NCBI RefSeq assembly: GCF_002192695.1
Contig: NZ_MTLG01000002.1
Span: forward strand, 92,920-156,919
Direction: 5' to 3'
DNA length: 64,000 bases
Origin: Achromobacter xylosoxidans
Lineage (GTDB): Bacteria > Pseudomonadota > Gammaproteobacteria > Burkholderiales > Burkholderiaceae_B
A program made the translations under genes and the position numbers. Position 1 is the stretch's first letter; each line of letters starts with the position of its first letter. Positions 25,874-34,885 of this stretch are shown piece by piece. Under the pieces are notes generated by a model. That model saw nothing but the letters and a program-made list of their open reading frames with translations. It was not told the DNA's origin and ran no database searches.

Positions 25874-27346
25874 CTATGCTCCGGCAGGCGCCGGCACCGT
25901 CTGCTCGGACCACCCGCCTCCCAACGCCTTGTACAGGTCGATCAGGTTGTTCAAGCGCGTGAGGCGGGTACGCACCAGGATCTGCTGCGCGCCGTATAGC
26001 GAGCGATAGGCCTCGAGCAAGGTGAGATAGTCATCCATGCCTTCCTGAAAGCGCAGCTCCGCCAGCTCGTACGCGCTGCGGCTGGCGGCCACGGCCAACT
26101 GCTCTGAACGGATCTGGTCGTCGAGCGTGCGCTTGCCCGCCAATCCATCGGCCACCTCGCGGAATGCCACCTGAATGGCCTGCTCGTAGTTGGCGATCTC
26201 CAGGCGCTTCTTTACGTGCGCCACGTCCAGATTGGCCAGCAAGGCGCCTCCCCGGAAGATGGGCAGCGTGATCTGCGGCAGGAATGCCCAGGCCCGCGAT
26301 CCGGAATCGAACAAGCCATCCAGGGAGGCGCTGGCGGTTCCCGCCGAGCCCGTCAGGCTGATCGCCGGCAGAAAAGCCGCGCGCGCCGCGCCGATATTGG
26401 CATTCGCTCCACGCAGCATCTGCTCTGCCGCGCGTATGTCAGGCCGGCGGACCAGCAGATCGGAGGGCAGTCCGGCCGGCAGATCCGGCGGAACAATACC
26501 GTCCGGCAGCGTCGTCGCGGCATCCAGCTGGCTGGACAGCACGGGCGTCAGCGGCTGCCCCAGCAGCAGCACCAGCGCGTTGCGGTCCCTGGAAACTTGG
26601 CGGGTGTAGGCGGAACGGTTGGCCTCTGCGTTGCGCAACGTAATCTCGGCCAGGCGCAGGTCGAGCTGCGTCGAGTGGCCGGCCGCGGCCAGGTCAGCCG
26701 TCAGATCGTACGAGCGCTGCTGCGTGGCCAGGGTATCTTCCGTCAGCCGCAACAGCTCCTGGTCCGCGCGCAGCGTCAGGTAGGCATTGGCCACTTCGGC
26801 CACCAGGCTCAGCTGGGTCGCGATCCGGTTCTCCTCGAGCGCCAGATACGAGGCCAAGGCCTGGTCGCTGAGGCTGCGGATGCGGCCCCAGAGATCCAGC
26901 TCCCAGGCGGTCGTCACGCCGGCCACGTCATAGCGTTTTGCGACCTGGCCGTCCCGCGCGGCTCCGAGGTCGCCCGGAATGCGCTCGGATGCGCCGCCGG
27001 CCGCGACGCTCAGGTTCGGCAGCAGTGCCGCGCGCTGGATCCGGTAGAGCGCCTGGGCCGCTTCGACGTTGAGCGCGGCGCGGCGCATATCCCGGTTGTT
27101 GAGCAGCGAGATTTCTATCAATTGCTGCAACAGCGGATCACGGAAGAAGTCGCGCCATCCTATGTCGGCCGCGGCCATCGCATCGGGACCTTGCCGCACG
27201 TCCTGGGCATCCGAGGAATAGGCTGTGTCGATGGGCGCAGCAGGACGTTCGTACTTCGGTGCCAGGGAACAGCCGGTCAACGCGACCGCCAGCGTCAGCG
27301 GCGCGAGCATCGAGCCGAGCCGGGAGCGGATGTAAAAGTGCTTCAT
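25874..27346 (-). CDS. RND efflux outer-membrane lipoprotein (NodT/OprM family, GesC-like)
   Basis: 490 residues starting MKHFYIRSRLGSM with a lipoprotein signal ending VALTGC, Cys26 being lipidated. Two OEP repeats follow, with PDIRAAEQMLRGANANIGAARAAFLP-type segments and a helical barrel. The ribosome site is GGAGGA. It lies 20 bases behind the RND pump gene in one minus-strand operon and forms the exit duct of the tripartite pump. The open frame upstream of this ATG is out-of-frame overlap with the pump gene. Confidence 0.93.
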   Translation of the reverse strand: MKHFYIRSRLGSMLAPLTLAVALTGCSLAPKYERPAAPIDTAYSSDAQDVRQGPDAMAAADIGWRDFFRDPLLQQLIEISLLNNRDMRRAALNVEAAQALYRIQRAALLPNLSVAAGGASERIPGDLGAARDGQVAKRYDVAGVTTAWELDLWGRIRSLSDQALASYLALEENRIATQLSLVAEVANAYLTLRADQELLRLTEDTLATQQRSYDLTADLAAAGHSTQLDLRLAEITLRNAEANRSAYTRQVSRDRNALVLLLGQPLTPVLSSQLDAATTLPDGIVPPDLPAGLPSDLLVRRPDIRAAEQMLRGANANIGAARAAFLPAISLTGSAGTASASLDGLFDSGSRAWAFLPQITLPIFRGGALLANLDVAHVKKRLEIANYEQAIQVAFREVADGLAGKRTLDDQIRSEQLAVAASRSAYELAELRFQEGMDDYLTLLEAYRSLYGAQQILVRTRLTRLNNLIDLYKALGGGWSEQTVPAPAGA

Positions 27347-27366
27347 GTGGATATTCCTCCTGGCCA

Positions 27367-30300
27367 TCATGCGTGCTGCCTGCCTGAACGGCCTGAGACC
27401 CGCCGGGCTTCCCGGCGCAGCGCCAGCTTGCGCACCACGACGTAGAACACCGGCGTGAGCAGCAAGCCGAACAGGGTCACTCCCACCATCCCCGCGAACA
27501 CGGCGATACCCATGGCATGGCGCATCTCCGCGCCAGCGCCCGTGGCAAGCACCAGCGGCACCACGCCGGCGATGAAGGCGAACGAAGTCATCAGGATGGG
27601 ACGCAGGCGCAACCGGGCCGCCTCCAGGACCGCCGTCAGCGGATCGGCCCCTTCGTCTTCCTTGCTGCGGGCAAATTCCACGATCAGGATGGCATTCTTT
27701 GCCGCCAGGCCGACCAGCACCACGAAGCCGATCTGCGTGAAGATGTTGTTGTCCCCGCCGGACAGCCAGACGCCGCCTATCGCCGAGAGCAAGGCCATGG
27801 GCGCGATGAGCAGCACGGCAAACGGCAGCGACCAGCTGTTGTACTGGGCAGCAAGAATGAGGAAAGCCAGCAGCACCGCCAGGGGGAAGATGTACAGCGC
27901 CGAATTGCCGGCCTGCTTCTCCTGGTAGACGAGGTCCGTCCACGCATGGGTCATGCCTTCGGGCAGCGTCTCACGCACGATGCGCTCTATCGCATCGGTC
28001 GCCTGCCCCGAGGAATATCCCGGCGCGGGACCGCCGCTGATGTCCGCCGATGGAAAACCGTTGTAGCGAATGACCCTGTCCGGGCCCGACCCGCGTGTCA
28101 GCGTCACAAACGCGCTCAGGGGAATCATCTCGCCGCTGCCGTTGCGCACCTTGAGCATCCCGATGTCGCCGGCCTGCATGCGGAACGGCGCGTCGGCCTG
28201 CGCCATGACCCGGTAGGTGCGTCCGAAACGGTTGAAGTCATTGACATAGAGCGATCCCAGATTGATTTGCAGGGTCTCGAACACGTCCGTCAACGACACC
28301 CCCAGCGACTTAGCCTTCACGCGATCGATGTCCACCTGCAACTGCGGCGCATTGGTCTGGAAACTGGCCAGCATGTTGGCCAGTTCGGGCGCCTGCATGG
28401 CCTTCGCCATGATCTGCCCCTGCGCCTGCGCCAGCGCCTCGAACCCCAATCCTGCGCGGTCTTCGATCTGCAGCTTGAAGCCGCCCATGGCCCCCAGGCC
28501 CGGCACGGGAGGCGGCGGGAAGATGCCGACGAACCCGTCCGGAATCTGGCTGAACTTGCCCATCAGCTTTCCGGCGATGGCGTTGGCGGAAAGCGAAGGA
28601 TCCTGGCGTTCGTCGAAGGGTTTGAGCATGGCGAACATCAGCGCGGAGTTCGGCACGTTCACCGGACCGTTGACCGAAAGCCCGGGGAAGGCAACCACGC
28701 TTTCCACGCCGGGTTCGGCCAGCGCGATCTCGGACATCTGCTTCACAACCGCTTCTGTGCGGTCGAGCGAGGCGCCGCTGGGCAACTGGGCGATGCCCAC
28801 CAGGAAGTACTTGTCCTGGGCCGGCACGAAGCCGTTCGGCACCTGGTGAAAGCCCAGCCAGGTCAGGCCGACGAAGCCGGCGTACAGCAGCAGCACGATG
28901 GCGCTGCCGCGCACCGCCCGGCGCACCGTTCCGACGTAGGCATTCGAGGCGCCGTCGAAGAAGACATTGAAGCGCCGGAAAAACCCGCCCAAAGTCTTGC
29001 CCATGAGACGCGTGAGCCAGTCGGCCTTGGCCGTATCCTGATGCGGTTTCAGCAGGATGGCCGCAAGCGCCGGCGACAGCGTGAGGGAATTGATGGCGGA
29101 GAGTATGGTCGAAATGGCGATGGTCAGCGCGAACTGGCGATAGAACTCGCCTTGCAGCCCGGACAGGAAAGCCGAGGGAATGAAGACTGCCGCCAGCACC
29201 GAGGTGATCGCAATGATTGGCCCGGTCACCTCATCCATGGCCTTGATCGCGGCCTGCCGGGGGGATTCACCCAGGGCCATGTGCCGCTCGACGTTTTCAA
29301 CCACCACGATGGCGTCGTCCACCACGATGCCGATCGACAGCACCAGGCCGAACAGTGACAAGGTGTTGAGCGAAAAGCCGAACATGTGCATCAGCGCGAA
29401 GGTTCCCACCAACGACACGGGCACGGCCACCAGGGGAATGATGGACGCTCGCCAGGTCTGCAGGAACAGCACCACCACGATGACGACCAGGAGGATGGCC
29501 TCCAGCAGCGTGACCGCCACCGATTGCAACGAGGCGCGCACGAAGACCGTGGGGTCATAGGCGATCCGGTACTCCACATCCTGCGGGAAGCCCTGCTGCA
29601 ACTCCTGCATCCTGGCTCGGACCGCGTTGGAGACGTCGATGGCGTTGGCGCCGGGACTCTGGATAATCTGCAGGGCAGGCGCCGATTCGCCATTGATCAG
29701 GCTGCGCAAGGTGTAGGCGTCCGCCCCCAACGACACGCGCGCGACGTCGCGCAGCCGGGTGATCTGGCCATCGGCGCCCGTCTTCACGACGATCTCGCCG
29801 AACTGTTCCGCGCTTGTCAGGCGCCCCAGCGTGTTGACCGTCACCTGGTAGGCCGCCGAGGTATCCGGCTGCTGGCCCACCGACCCCGCGGCGACCTGCA
29901 CGTTCTGCTCCCGCAGGGCGGCGACCACGTCGCTGGCGGTCAGACCGCGCGCGGCCACGCTGGCGGGATCCAGCCAGACGCGCATGGAATACTCCCCGGC
30001 GCCCCAGACCAGGACGTCGCCCACGCCGGGCAGGCGCGCGAGTTCGTCGCGTACCTGCCGGATGGCGAAGTTCGACAAGTAGAGCGAGTCGTAGCGCTTT
30101 TCCGGCGAAGCGAGGTGCACCACCATCAACACGTCGGGCGAGGTTTTCTGCGTCACCACCCCGATGCGCTGCACTTCCTGCGGCAAGCGCGGCAAGGCGC
30201 GCGAGACCCGGTTCTGCACCTGGATCTGCGCCATGTCCGGGTCCGTGCCCTGCTTGAACGCGATGGTGAGCACCATCTGGCCGTCGACCGCCATCTGGGA

Positions 30301-30543
30301 ACTCATGTACAGCATGCCTTCCACGCCGTTGATCACCTGTTCCAGCGGCGCCGCCACCGTATCGGCGATCACTTCCGGATTGGCGCCGGGATAGCTCGCC
30401 GTCACTTGTACCGTGGGCGGCGTGACGGCGGGGTATTCGCTCAGCGGCAGCTGCCAGAACGCGATGCCGCCCGCCAGCAGCATCAGCAGCGACAGGACGA
30501 TGGCGAAGATCGGCCTGGCAATGAAGAAGTGGGGAAATTTCAT
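27367..30543 (-). CDS. RND efflux pump, HAE1 type (MexF/GesB-like)
   Basis: 1058 residues, full length, with the order MKFPHFFIARPIFAIVLSLL, porter domain, GIVVDDAIVVVENVERH in helix 4, a second porter half, and C-terminal helices (ILIVEFARSKEDEG). It belongs to the hydrophobe/amphiphile pumps, not the CusA heavy-metal group; the methionine ladder of CusA is not seen. Despite that, its promoter carries a CueR/GolS-type site. The Salmonella GesABC pump shows the same combination of an HAE-type pump under a gold sensor. It likely exports organic compounds or metal chelates. Confidence 0.93.
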   Translation of the reverse strand: MKFPHFFIARPIFAIVLSLLMLLAGGIAFWQLPLSEYPAVTPPTVQVTASYPGANPEVIADTVAAPLEQVINGVEGMLYMSSQMAVDGQMVLTIAFKQGTDPDMAQIQVQNRVSRALPRLPQEVQRIGVVTQKTSPDVLMVVHLASPEKRYDSLYLSNFAIRQVRDELARLPGVGDVLVWGAGEYSMRVWLDPASVAARGLTASDVVAALREQNVQVAAGSVGQQPDTSAAYQVTVNTLGRLTSAEQFGEIVVKTGADGQITRLRDVARVSLGADAYTLRSLINGESAPALQIIQSPGANAIDVSNAVRARMQELQQGFPQDVEYRIAYDPTVFVRASLQSVAVTLLEAILLVVIVVVLFLQTWRASIIPLVAVPVSLVGTFALMHMFGFSLNTLSLFGLVLSIGIVVDDAIVVVENVERHMALGESPRQAAIKAMDEVTGPIIAITSVLAAVFIPSAFLSGLQGEFYRQFALTIAISTILSAINSLTLSPALAAILLKPHQDTAKADWLTRLMGKTLGGFFRRFNVFFDGASNAYVGTVRRAVRGSAIVLLLYAGFVGLTWLGFHQVPNGFVPAQDKYFLVGIAQLPSGASLDRTEAVVKQMSEIALAEPGVESVVAFPGLSVNGPVNVPNSALMFAMLKPFDERQDPSLSANAIAGKLMGKFSQIPDGFVGIFPPPPVPGLGAMGGFKLQIEDRAGLGFEALAQAQGQIMAKAMQAPELANMLASFQTNAPQLQVDIDRVKAKSLGVSLTDVFETLQINLGSLYVNDFNRFGRTYRVMAQADAPFRMQAGDIGMLKVRNGSGEMIPLSAFVTLTRGSGPDRVIRYNGFPSADISGGPAPGYSSGQATDAIERIVRETLPEGMTHAWTDLVYQEKQAGNSALYIFPLAVLLAFLILAAQYNSWSLPFAVLLIAPMALLSAIGGVWLSGGDNNIFTQIGFVVLVGLAAKNAILIVEFARSKEDEGADPLTAVLEAARLRLRPILMTSFAFIAGVVPLVLATGAGAEMRHAMGIAVFAGMVGVTLFGLLLTPVFYVVVRKLALRREARRVSGRSGRQHA

Positions 30544-31730
30544 GGCCGGGCCTCCACGGCGGCTACCTGCTGCATGGGCACCAAGCGAGGCGTGACCGTC
30601 ATACCGGGACGCACCAGCCCTTTGATGATGATCTTCTCTCCGGCCTGCAAGCCGGTACTGATCACGCGCAGGCCGTCCGCCATCTGGCCAAGCTCGACCA
30701 CGCGGTACTGGGCCTGATTGTCCGGGCCCACGACCAGGACGTAGTTCTTGCCTTGGTCCGTGCCCACCGCCAGGTCATCGACCAGAATGGCCGCACGCTC
30801 GGCGCCAGTAGCCAGCCTGGCGCGCGCGAACAGCCCCGGAGCCAGCAGGCCATCGGGGTTCGGCACGACGGCGCGGGCGCGGATCGTGCCGGTGCCGCGG
30901 TCGATCTGGTTGCCCACGAAATCGAGCGCGCCCTGATGAGGAAAGCCCTGGTCCGTCGCCAGCGCCACGGCGACCGGCAGCGACGGCTTGCCGCTGCGGG
31001 AATCGGGCCGGGCCAGTCGCACGGCGTTGAGGTAGGTCGCTTCGTCTATGTCGAAGTACACATGGACGGGGTCGATCGACACGATCGTGGTCAGCAGATT
31101 GGCCACGCCCGCCGCCCCGCCGTTGACCAGGTTGCCTTCGGTCACCATGATCCGGTCCACACGCCCGGATATCGGCGCCGTGATGCGCGCATAGGACAGG
31201 TCGAGCCGCGCCGCCGCCACGGCGGCCTTGGCCACCAGGATCTCCGCCTGGCGGGCGTTGCGCGCGGACACGGCGTCGTCGTAGGTCTTGCGCGACACCG
31301 CGCCGGTCGCCACCAGCCGCTGGGCGCGGTCGAAATCGGCCTGGGCCTGGCTGGCCAGCGCCTCGGCCTGGCGCAGCTGCGCCGTGGCCGTGTCGAGCGC
31401 CACCTGGAATGGCCGCGGATCGATCTGGAACAGCTGTTGCCCTTTGCGCACCAGGCCGCCCTCGGGAACGCTGACGGCATCGACCGCGCCGCTGACGCGC
31501 GACCGCAGTTCAACCGTCTCCGGAGCCGCCAGGTATCCCGTGAAGTCGGTCGATGGCGCGATGACGCGCTGGATCACCTCGGCAACCGGTACCTGCGGCG
31601 CCATCGGCGCGGTCGCGGAAGGCGGCTTGCTTTTATCTCCGGACGATTCACCGGCCGCCCACGCAATGGTTCCGGCCGCCGCGATGGCTCCGACCGCGAC
31701 AGCAATTCTGAATTTTCGACGCATCGACAT
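30540..31730 (-). CDS. RND efflux periplasmic adaptor (GesA/MexE-like)
   Basis: 396 residues with a signal-anchor N-terminus (MSMRRKFRIAVAVGAIAAAG), lipoyl half-motifs (VELRSRVSGAVDAVSVPEGG and LSYARITAPISGRVDRI) flanking an alpha hairpin, and a beta-barrel. It overlaps the pump start by four bases. A second ATG two codons on is equally possible. It is the first gene of the pump operon, about 50 bases downstream of the expected start site of promoter S2. Confidence 0.92.
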   Translation of the reverse strand: MSMRRKFRIAVAVGAIAAAGTIAWAAGESSGDKSKPPSATAPMAPQVPVAEVIQRVIAPSTDFTGYLAAPETVELRSRVSGAVDAVSVPEGGLVRKGQQLFQIDPRPFQVALDTATAQLRQAEALASQAQADFDRAQRLVATGAVSRKTYDDAVSARNARQAEILVAKAAVAAARLDLSYARITAPISGRVDRIMVTEGNLVNGGAAGVANLLTTIVSIDPVHVYFDIDEATYLNAVRLARPDSRSGKPSLPVAVALATDQGFPHQGALDFVGNQIDRGTGTIRARAVVPNPDGLLAPGLFARARLATGAERAAILVDDLAVGTDQGKNYVLVVGPDNQAQYRVVELGQMADGLRVISTGLQAGEKIIIKGLVRPGMTVTPRLVPMQQVAAVEARP

Positions 31731-31787
31731 GTCCCTTCTGTACAGCAGGGCTTCGGCCCTTCCGAAGCGCTCTGCAGGAATTCGGCA

Positions 31788-31818
31788 AGGCTAGGCATTC
31801 CAACGACAGGAAGGTCAA
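31788..31818 (-). promoter_or_regulatory. MerR-type promoter S2 (RND pump operon)
   Basis: On the minus strand TTGACC (31813-31818), a 19-base spacer with TTCC...GGAA, and TAGCCT (31788-31793). It is divergent from promoter S3, 28 bases away. Confidence 0.75.
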
Positions 31819-31845
31819 GCATGCGCTGGCGGATTCCGCGGGCTA

Positions 31846-31876
31846 TTGACCTTGCAATCGTTGGAAGGAATAGATT
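31846..31876 (+). promoter_or_regulatory. MerR-type promoter S3 (reductase gene)
   Basis: TTGACC (31846-31851), a 19-base spacer (TTGCAATCGTTGGAAGGAA), TAGATT (31871-31876). The left half of the dyad is weaker (TTGC rather than TTCC) than in the other copies. Confidence 0.68.
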
Positions 31877-31946
31877 TGGCCCGCCATCTGAAAGGCGAAG
31901 GGCATCTTGATGCCGCCCACACCCATCTGAAGCAATTGGAGCAACC

Positions 31947-32033
31947 ATGCAGAACCGCTCTCGCGATGAGCATCAATCCCACACGGCGAGGCCCGCAATC
32001 ACGGCTGCGCTCATTGAGGGAGCCTCGAAATGA
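31947..32033 (+). CDS. Small leader-type ORF overlapping the reductase start
   Basis: 28 codons, MQNRSRDEHQSHTARPAITA to ASK, with TTGGAG upstream. Its TGA overlaps the ATG of the next gene (ATGA). It is in the long untranslated leader downstream of promoter S3. The coupling geometry suggests it is translated, but the peptide matches nothing I know and it could be chance. Confidence 0.35.
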   Translation: MQNRSRDEHQSHTARPAITAALIEGASK

Positions 32034-33034
32034 GCAGCAAGACAGTGGATATCCGGCAAGCGCGAACCCGGCTACCGGTTCCGGACGGCCACACCATACT
32101 CGAAGCAGCGTTGCAAAATGGCGTTGCCTATCCGCACGGCTGCCGCTCCGGCCGCTGCGGCAGCTGCAAATCGCGCCTGATCGAAGGCGAAGTGGAAATG
32201 CTGCCGCACTCGCGCTACGCGTTGACGGAAGAAGAAAAGCGCAGCGGCTTCATCCTGGCGTGCCGCGCGGTTCCGAAGACCGATGCGGCGGTGGCCTGGC
32301 TTGGGGACGACGACGAAGCAGCCGCGGCGCCAATCCAGAATGTGGAAGGGACCGTCGTTTCCATGGACGAACTGACCCACGACATCAGGCGCGTCAGGAT
32401 CCGGCCCGACGGAACGGACACATTGGCGTTCGCCGCCGGGCAGTATGCCGACATCACGTTCGGGCAGTCGCCAACTCGCAGCTACTCAATGGCCAACAGG
32501 CCGGGCGATTCCGTACTGGAATTCCACATCCGCCGTGTTCCAGGCGGCGTCACCTCGAACCATGTCCACACTGCGCTGAAAGCGGGCGAACGCGTCGCGC
32601 TGCGCGCCCCGCTCGGCGCCTCGCATCTACGCGAACAGCATCCCGGACCGATGCTCTGCATCGCGGGAGGATCGGGATTGGCTCCCATCCATTCGATCGT
32701 CGAAACCGCGCTCGCGCACGGCATGAGGCAACCGATTCATGTCTACTTCGGCGCTCGCATGGAGCGGGATCTTTACTTCGTCCGGAATTTTGAGGAATTG
32801 GCGCGCCGCCACCCCAACCTGAGTTTTGTGCCGGTGCTGTCCGAGGCTCAAGCCACGTCATACCGGACCGGCCACGTCACGCAAGCCGTCAGTGCAGACC
32901 TGGCGGACCTGAAAAGCTGGAAAGCCTATGTCGCCGGCCCTCCGGCGATGGTGGAAGCTGCGATGGCCCTGGCGTCCGAGCGCGGGCTGGACGCCCAGGA
33001 TATGCATGCCGACGTTTTCTTTACGCCACAGTAA
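32030..33034 (+). CDS. [2Fe-2S] ferredoxin-NAD(P)H/FAD reductase (oxygenase-reductase type)
   Basis: 334 residues. The N-terminal plant-type ferredoxin domain (about 1-90) has C-x4-C-x2-C in HGCRSGRCGSCKSRL plus the fourth Cys in FILACRAVP. The FAD domain carries RSYSMAN, and the NAD domain CIAGGSGLAPIHSI and YVAGPPAMVEA. This is the naphthalene-dioxygenase-reductase layout, but no oxygenase gene is near. With the ferredoxin at 33640 it could form an electron chain induced by metal through promoters S3 and S4. The partner is unknown. Confidence 0.9.
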   Translation: MSSKTVDIRQARTRLPVPDGHTILEAALQNGVAYPHGCRSGRCGSCKSRLIEGEVEMLPHSRYALTEEEKRSGFILACRAVPKTDAAVAWLGDDDEAAAAPIQNVEGTVVSMDELTHDIRRVRIRPDGTDTLAFAAGQYADITFGQSPTRSYSMANRPGDSVLEFHIRRVPGGVTSNHVHTALKAGERVALRAPLGASHLREQHPGPMLCIAGGSGLAPIHSIVETALAHGMRQPIHVYFGARMERDLYFVRNFEELARRHPNLSFVPVLSEAQATSYRTGHVTQAVSADLADLKSWKAYVAGPPAMVEAAMALASERGLDAQDMHADVFFTPQ

Positions 33035-33070
33035 CTCGCCGGGCTGGATGCCCAGCGGCCGCCGACACGC

Positions 33071-33101
33071 TTGACCTTCCCATGTTGGAAAGCCTTAGTC
33101 T
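33071..33101 (+). promoter_or_regulatory. MerR-type promoter S4 (regulator and ferredoxin genes)
   Basis: TTGACC (33071-33076), a 19-base spacer (TTCCCATGTTGGAAAGCCT), TAGTCT (33096-33101), 42 bases before the MerR ATG. This would give positive autoregulation, as known for GolS. Confidence 0.75.
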
Positions 33102-33143
33102 TCTCTCAAGCCACTACCCTTTCCTTTGAGCAAGGAGACTCCC

Positions 33144-33623
33144 ATGAACATCGGCGAAGCATCCAAGACCTCCAAGGTGTCGGCAAAGATGATCCGCTAC
33201 TACGAGCAGATCGGCCTGATACCCGCGGCGCAGCGGAACTCGTCCGGCTACCGCGCCTACAACCGGATCGATGTTCACCGGCTGCACTTCATCCGCCGCG
33301 CCCGCAATCTGGGCTTTTCAGTCGCCGAGACCAAGGATCTGCTGGGCCTGTGGCATGACCAGTCGCGCCAAAGCGCGGACGTCAAGCACGTGGCCCAGGA
33401 ACACCTGGCCGAACTGGACCGGCGCATCGAAAGCATGCGGCAGATGGCAGAAACGCTCAAGGCGCTGATCCGCTGTTGCGCGGGCGACGATCGTCCCAAT
33501 TGCCCCATCCTGCACACGCTCGAGCAGCCGGACGACAAAGAGCAGGAACCCGCCGCCCGCACCGGCGCCGTGCCGCGGCGCCGTCGCGCCGGCACGTCGG
33601 ACGAACCCGCATCAGCTTGCTGA
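33144..33623 (+). CDS. MerR-family coinage-metal sensor (CueR/GolS-like)
   Basis: 159 residues from an ATG with AAGGAG. It has a MerR winged helix (MNIGEASKTSKVSAKMIRYYEQIGL), a dimerisation helix and a metal loop CCAGDDRPNCP. S77, C112 and C120 are at the exact positions that mark monovalent-metal sensors (Cu, Ag, Au). Residues 113 (Ala) and 118 (Pro) match those I recall for the gold-selective GolS rather than CueR. Unlike typical CueR there is a C-terminal extension of about 25 residues, Arg/Ala-rich and ending in Cys. It likely controls the four S promoters. Confidence 0.92.
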   Translation: MNIGEASKTSKVSAKMIRYYEQIGLIPAAQRNSSGYRAYNRIDVHRLHFIRRARNLGFSVAETKDLLGLWHDQSRQSADVKHVAQEHLAELDRRIESMRQMAETLKALIRCCAGDDRPNCPILHTLEQPDDKEQEPAARTGAVPRRRRAGTSDEPASAC

Positions 33624-33639
33624 TCGCCAGGAATCAGAT

Positions 33640-33978
33640 ATGCCCAAAATTACCGTACTCCCGCATGCCGAGCTGGCGCCCGAAGGCGCCGAGCTCGAGG
33701 TGCGGGCCGGCATCACGATCTGCGCGGCCTTGCTGGCCAATGGTATTGAAATAGAACATGCTTGCGACATGAGTGCCGCCTGCACCACCTGCCACTGCAT
33801 CGTGCGCAAGGGTTTCGAATCCTTGAACGAAGCGAACGAGTCCGAGGACGACCTGCTCGACCGCGCCTGGGGGCTGGAAGCGCAGTCCCGCCTGAGCTGT
33901 CAGGCGATCGTGGCGGAGGAAGACCTTACCGTCGCCATTCCCAAGTACACGGTCAACCATGCCAAGGAGGAGCACTAG
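33640..33978 (+). CDS. [2Fe-2S] ferredoxin, ISC/adrenodoxin type
   Basis: 112 residues. Cluster ligands are in HACDMSAACTTCHC (C-x5-C-x2-C) and the fourth Cys in RLSCQAIV, as in bacterial Fdx of the ISC system. It starts 16 bases after the MerR stop and is probably co-transcribed with it from S4, so it should be metal-induced. A housekeeping fdx would lie in the isc operon; this looks like a dedicated paralogue, perhaps replacing a metal-damaged ferredoxin or serving the reductase at 32030. Confidence 0.9.
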   Translation: MPKITVLPHAELAPEGAELEVRAGITICAALLANGIEIEHACDMSAACTTCHCIVRKGFESLNEANESEDDLLDRAWGLEAQSRLSCQAIVAEEDLTVAIPKYTVNHAKEEH

Positions 33979-34023
33979 GATCTGGCTGGGGTGTCGGGGA
34001 TTTCGGCCAATGAGCCTCGCGTC

Positions 34024-34872
34024 CTATCGGCCGCCCGCCTCATACATGTCCCACGCCAGCCCGGCGCTGGCGTCGTCATGGATCATGGCCATCAGCGCCC
34101 GCACCACGGACGACGGATCGGCATGCTGGTAGACATTGCGGCCGTACACCAGCCCCACGGCGCCTTCATCCAGCAACTCGCGCGACCGCTCGAAGACCTG
34201 GCGCAGGTCTTCCCGGCCGCCGCCGCGCACCAGCACCGGGCAGCGCGCCGCCTGCACCACGCGGTGGAAATCGCGTGTGGCGGTGGTGGGGTCGGCCTTG
34301 ACGATATCGGCGCCCATTTCGCGCGCCAGCCTGACCAGCGTGACGATCTTCTCGGCGTCGCCATCGACCATATAGCCGCCGCGCGCGGAGTGCGGCGCCA
34401 TGACCAGGGGCTCGATCATCAGCGGCATGCCGTAGCGGTCGCAGTCCGCGCGCACTCGCGCGATGTTGGCGACGCATTGGCGGAACAGGTCGGGTTCGTC
34501 CGGCAGCATGAACAGGTTGACCACCACGCAGGCCGCGTCCATCTGGACCGCAGGCAGCACCGGGTCCTGCTCGTTCTGCAGCACGGCCCACATGACGCGG
34601 TGGGTCGTGGCGTTGTAGGGATTGCCCATGTCCAGGCGCATGACCAGCGCGGGCTTGTCGCGGCCCGGACGTTGCTGGAGCAGGTCGGCCTGGCCATAGT
34701 TCAGCTGGATGGCGTCGGGCCGCGCGGCGGCCAGTTGTTCCATCACGGCCGGCATGTCCTCCAGTCCGGACAGGAAGCTGGGTTCATTGCAGACGCCGTG
34801 GTCGACGGCGATATCCAGGCAGCGGCCGCCGTTCAGCAGCCGGTTCAGGCGCGCTTCTTTTCTGTGCAGCAT
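34024..34872 (-). CDS. Class I DhnA/LsrF-type aldolase
   Basis: 282 residues, a TIM barrel of the DeoC/FbaB/LsrF family. ADIVKADPTTATRDF carries the Schiff-base Lys, and CLDIAVDHGV and PVLVRGGG are conserved barrel segments. The ATG at 34872 has AAGGA upstream; the open frame beyond it overlaps the reductase gene. As the last gene of a sugar-ABC operon it probably cleaves a phosphorylated ketose made by the kinase and dehydrogenase encoded divergently. The true substrate is unknown. Confidence 0.85.
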   Translation of the reverse strand: MLHRKEARLNRLLNGGRCLDIAVDHGVCNEPSFLSGLEDMPAVMEQLAAARPDAIQLNYGQADLLQQRPGRDKPALVMRLDMGNPYNATTHRVMWAVLQNEQDPVLPAVQMDAACVVVNLFMLPDEPDLFRQCVANIARVRADCDRYGMPLMIEPLVMAPHSARGGYMVDGDAEKIVTLVRLAREMGADIVKADPTTATRDFHRVVQAARCPVLVRGGGREDLRQVFERSRELLDEGAVGLVYGRNVYQHADPSSVVRALMAMIHDDASAGLAWDMYEAGGR

Positions 34873-34885
34873 GGGGATTCCTTGT

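Noticed and set aside
27517..29358. 613-codon open frame opposite the RND pump
   Set aside because: Low-complexity Arg/His/Gln translation with no ribosome site; shadow of the pump gene.
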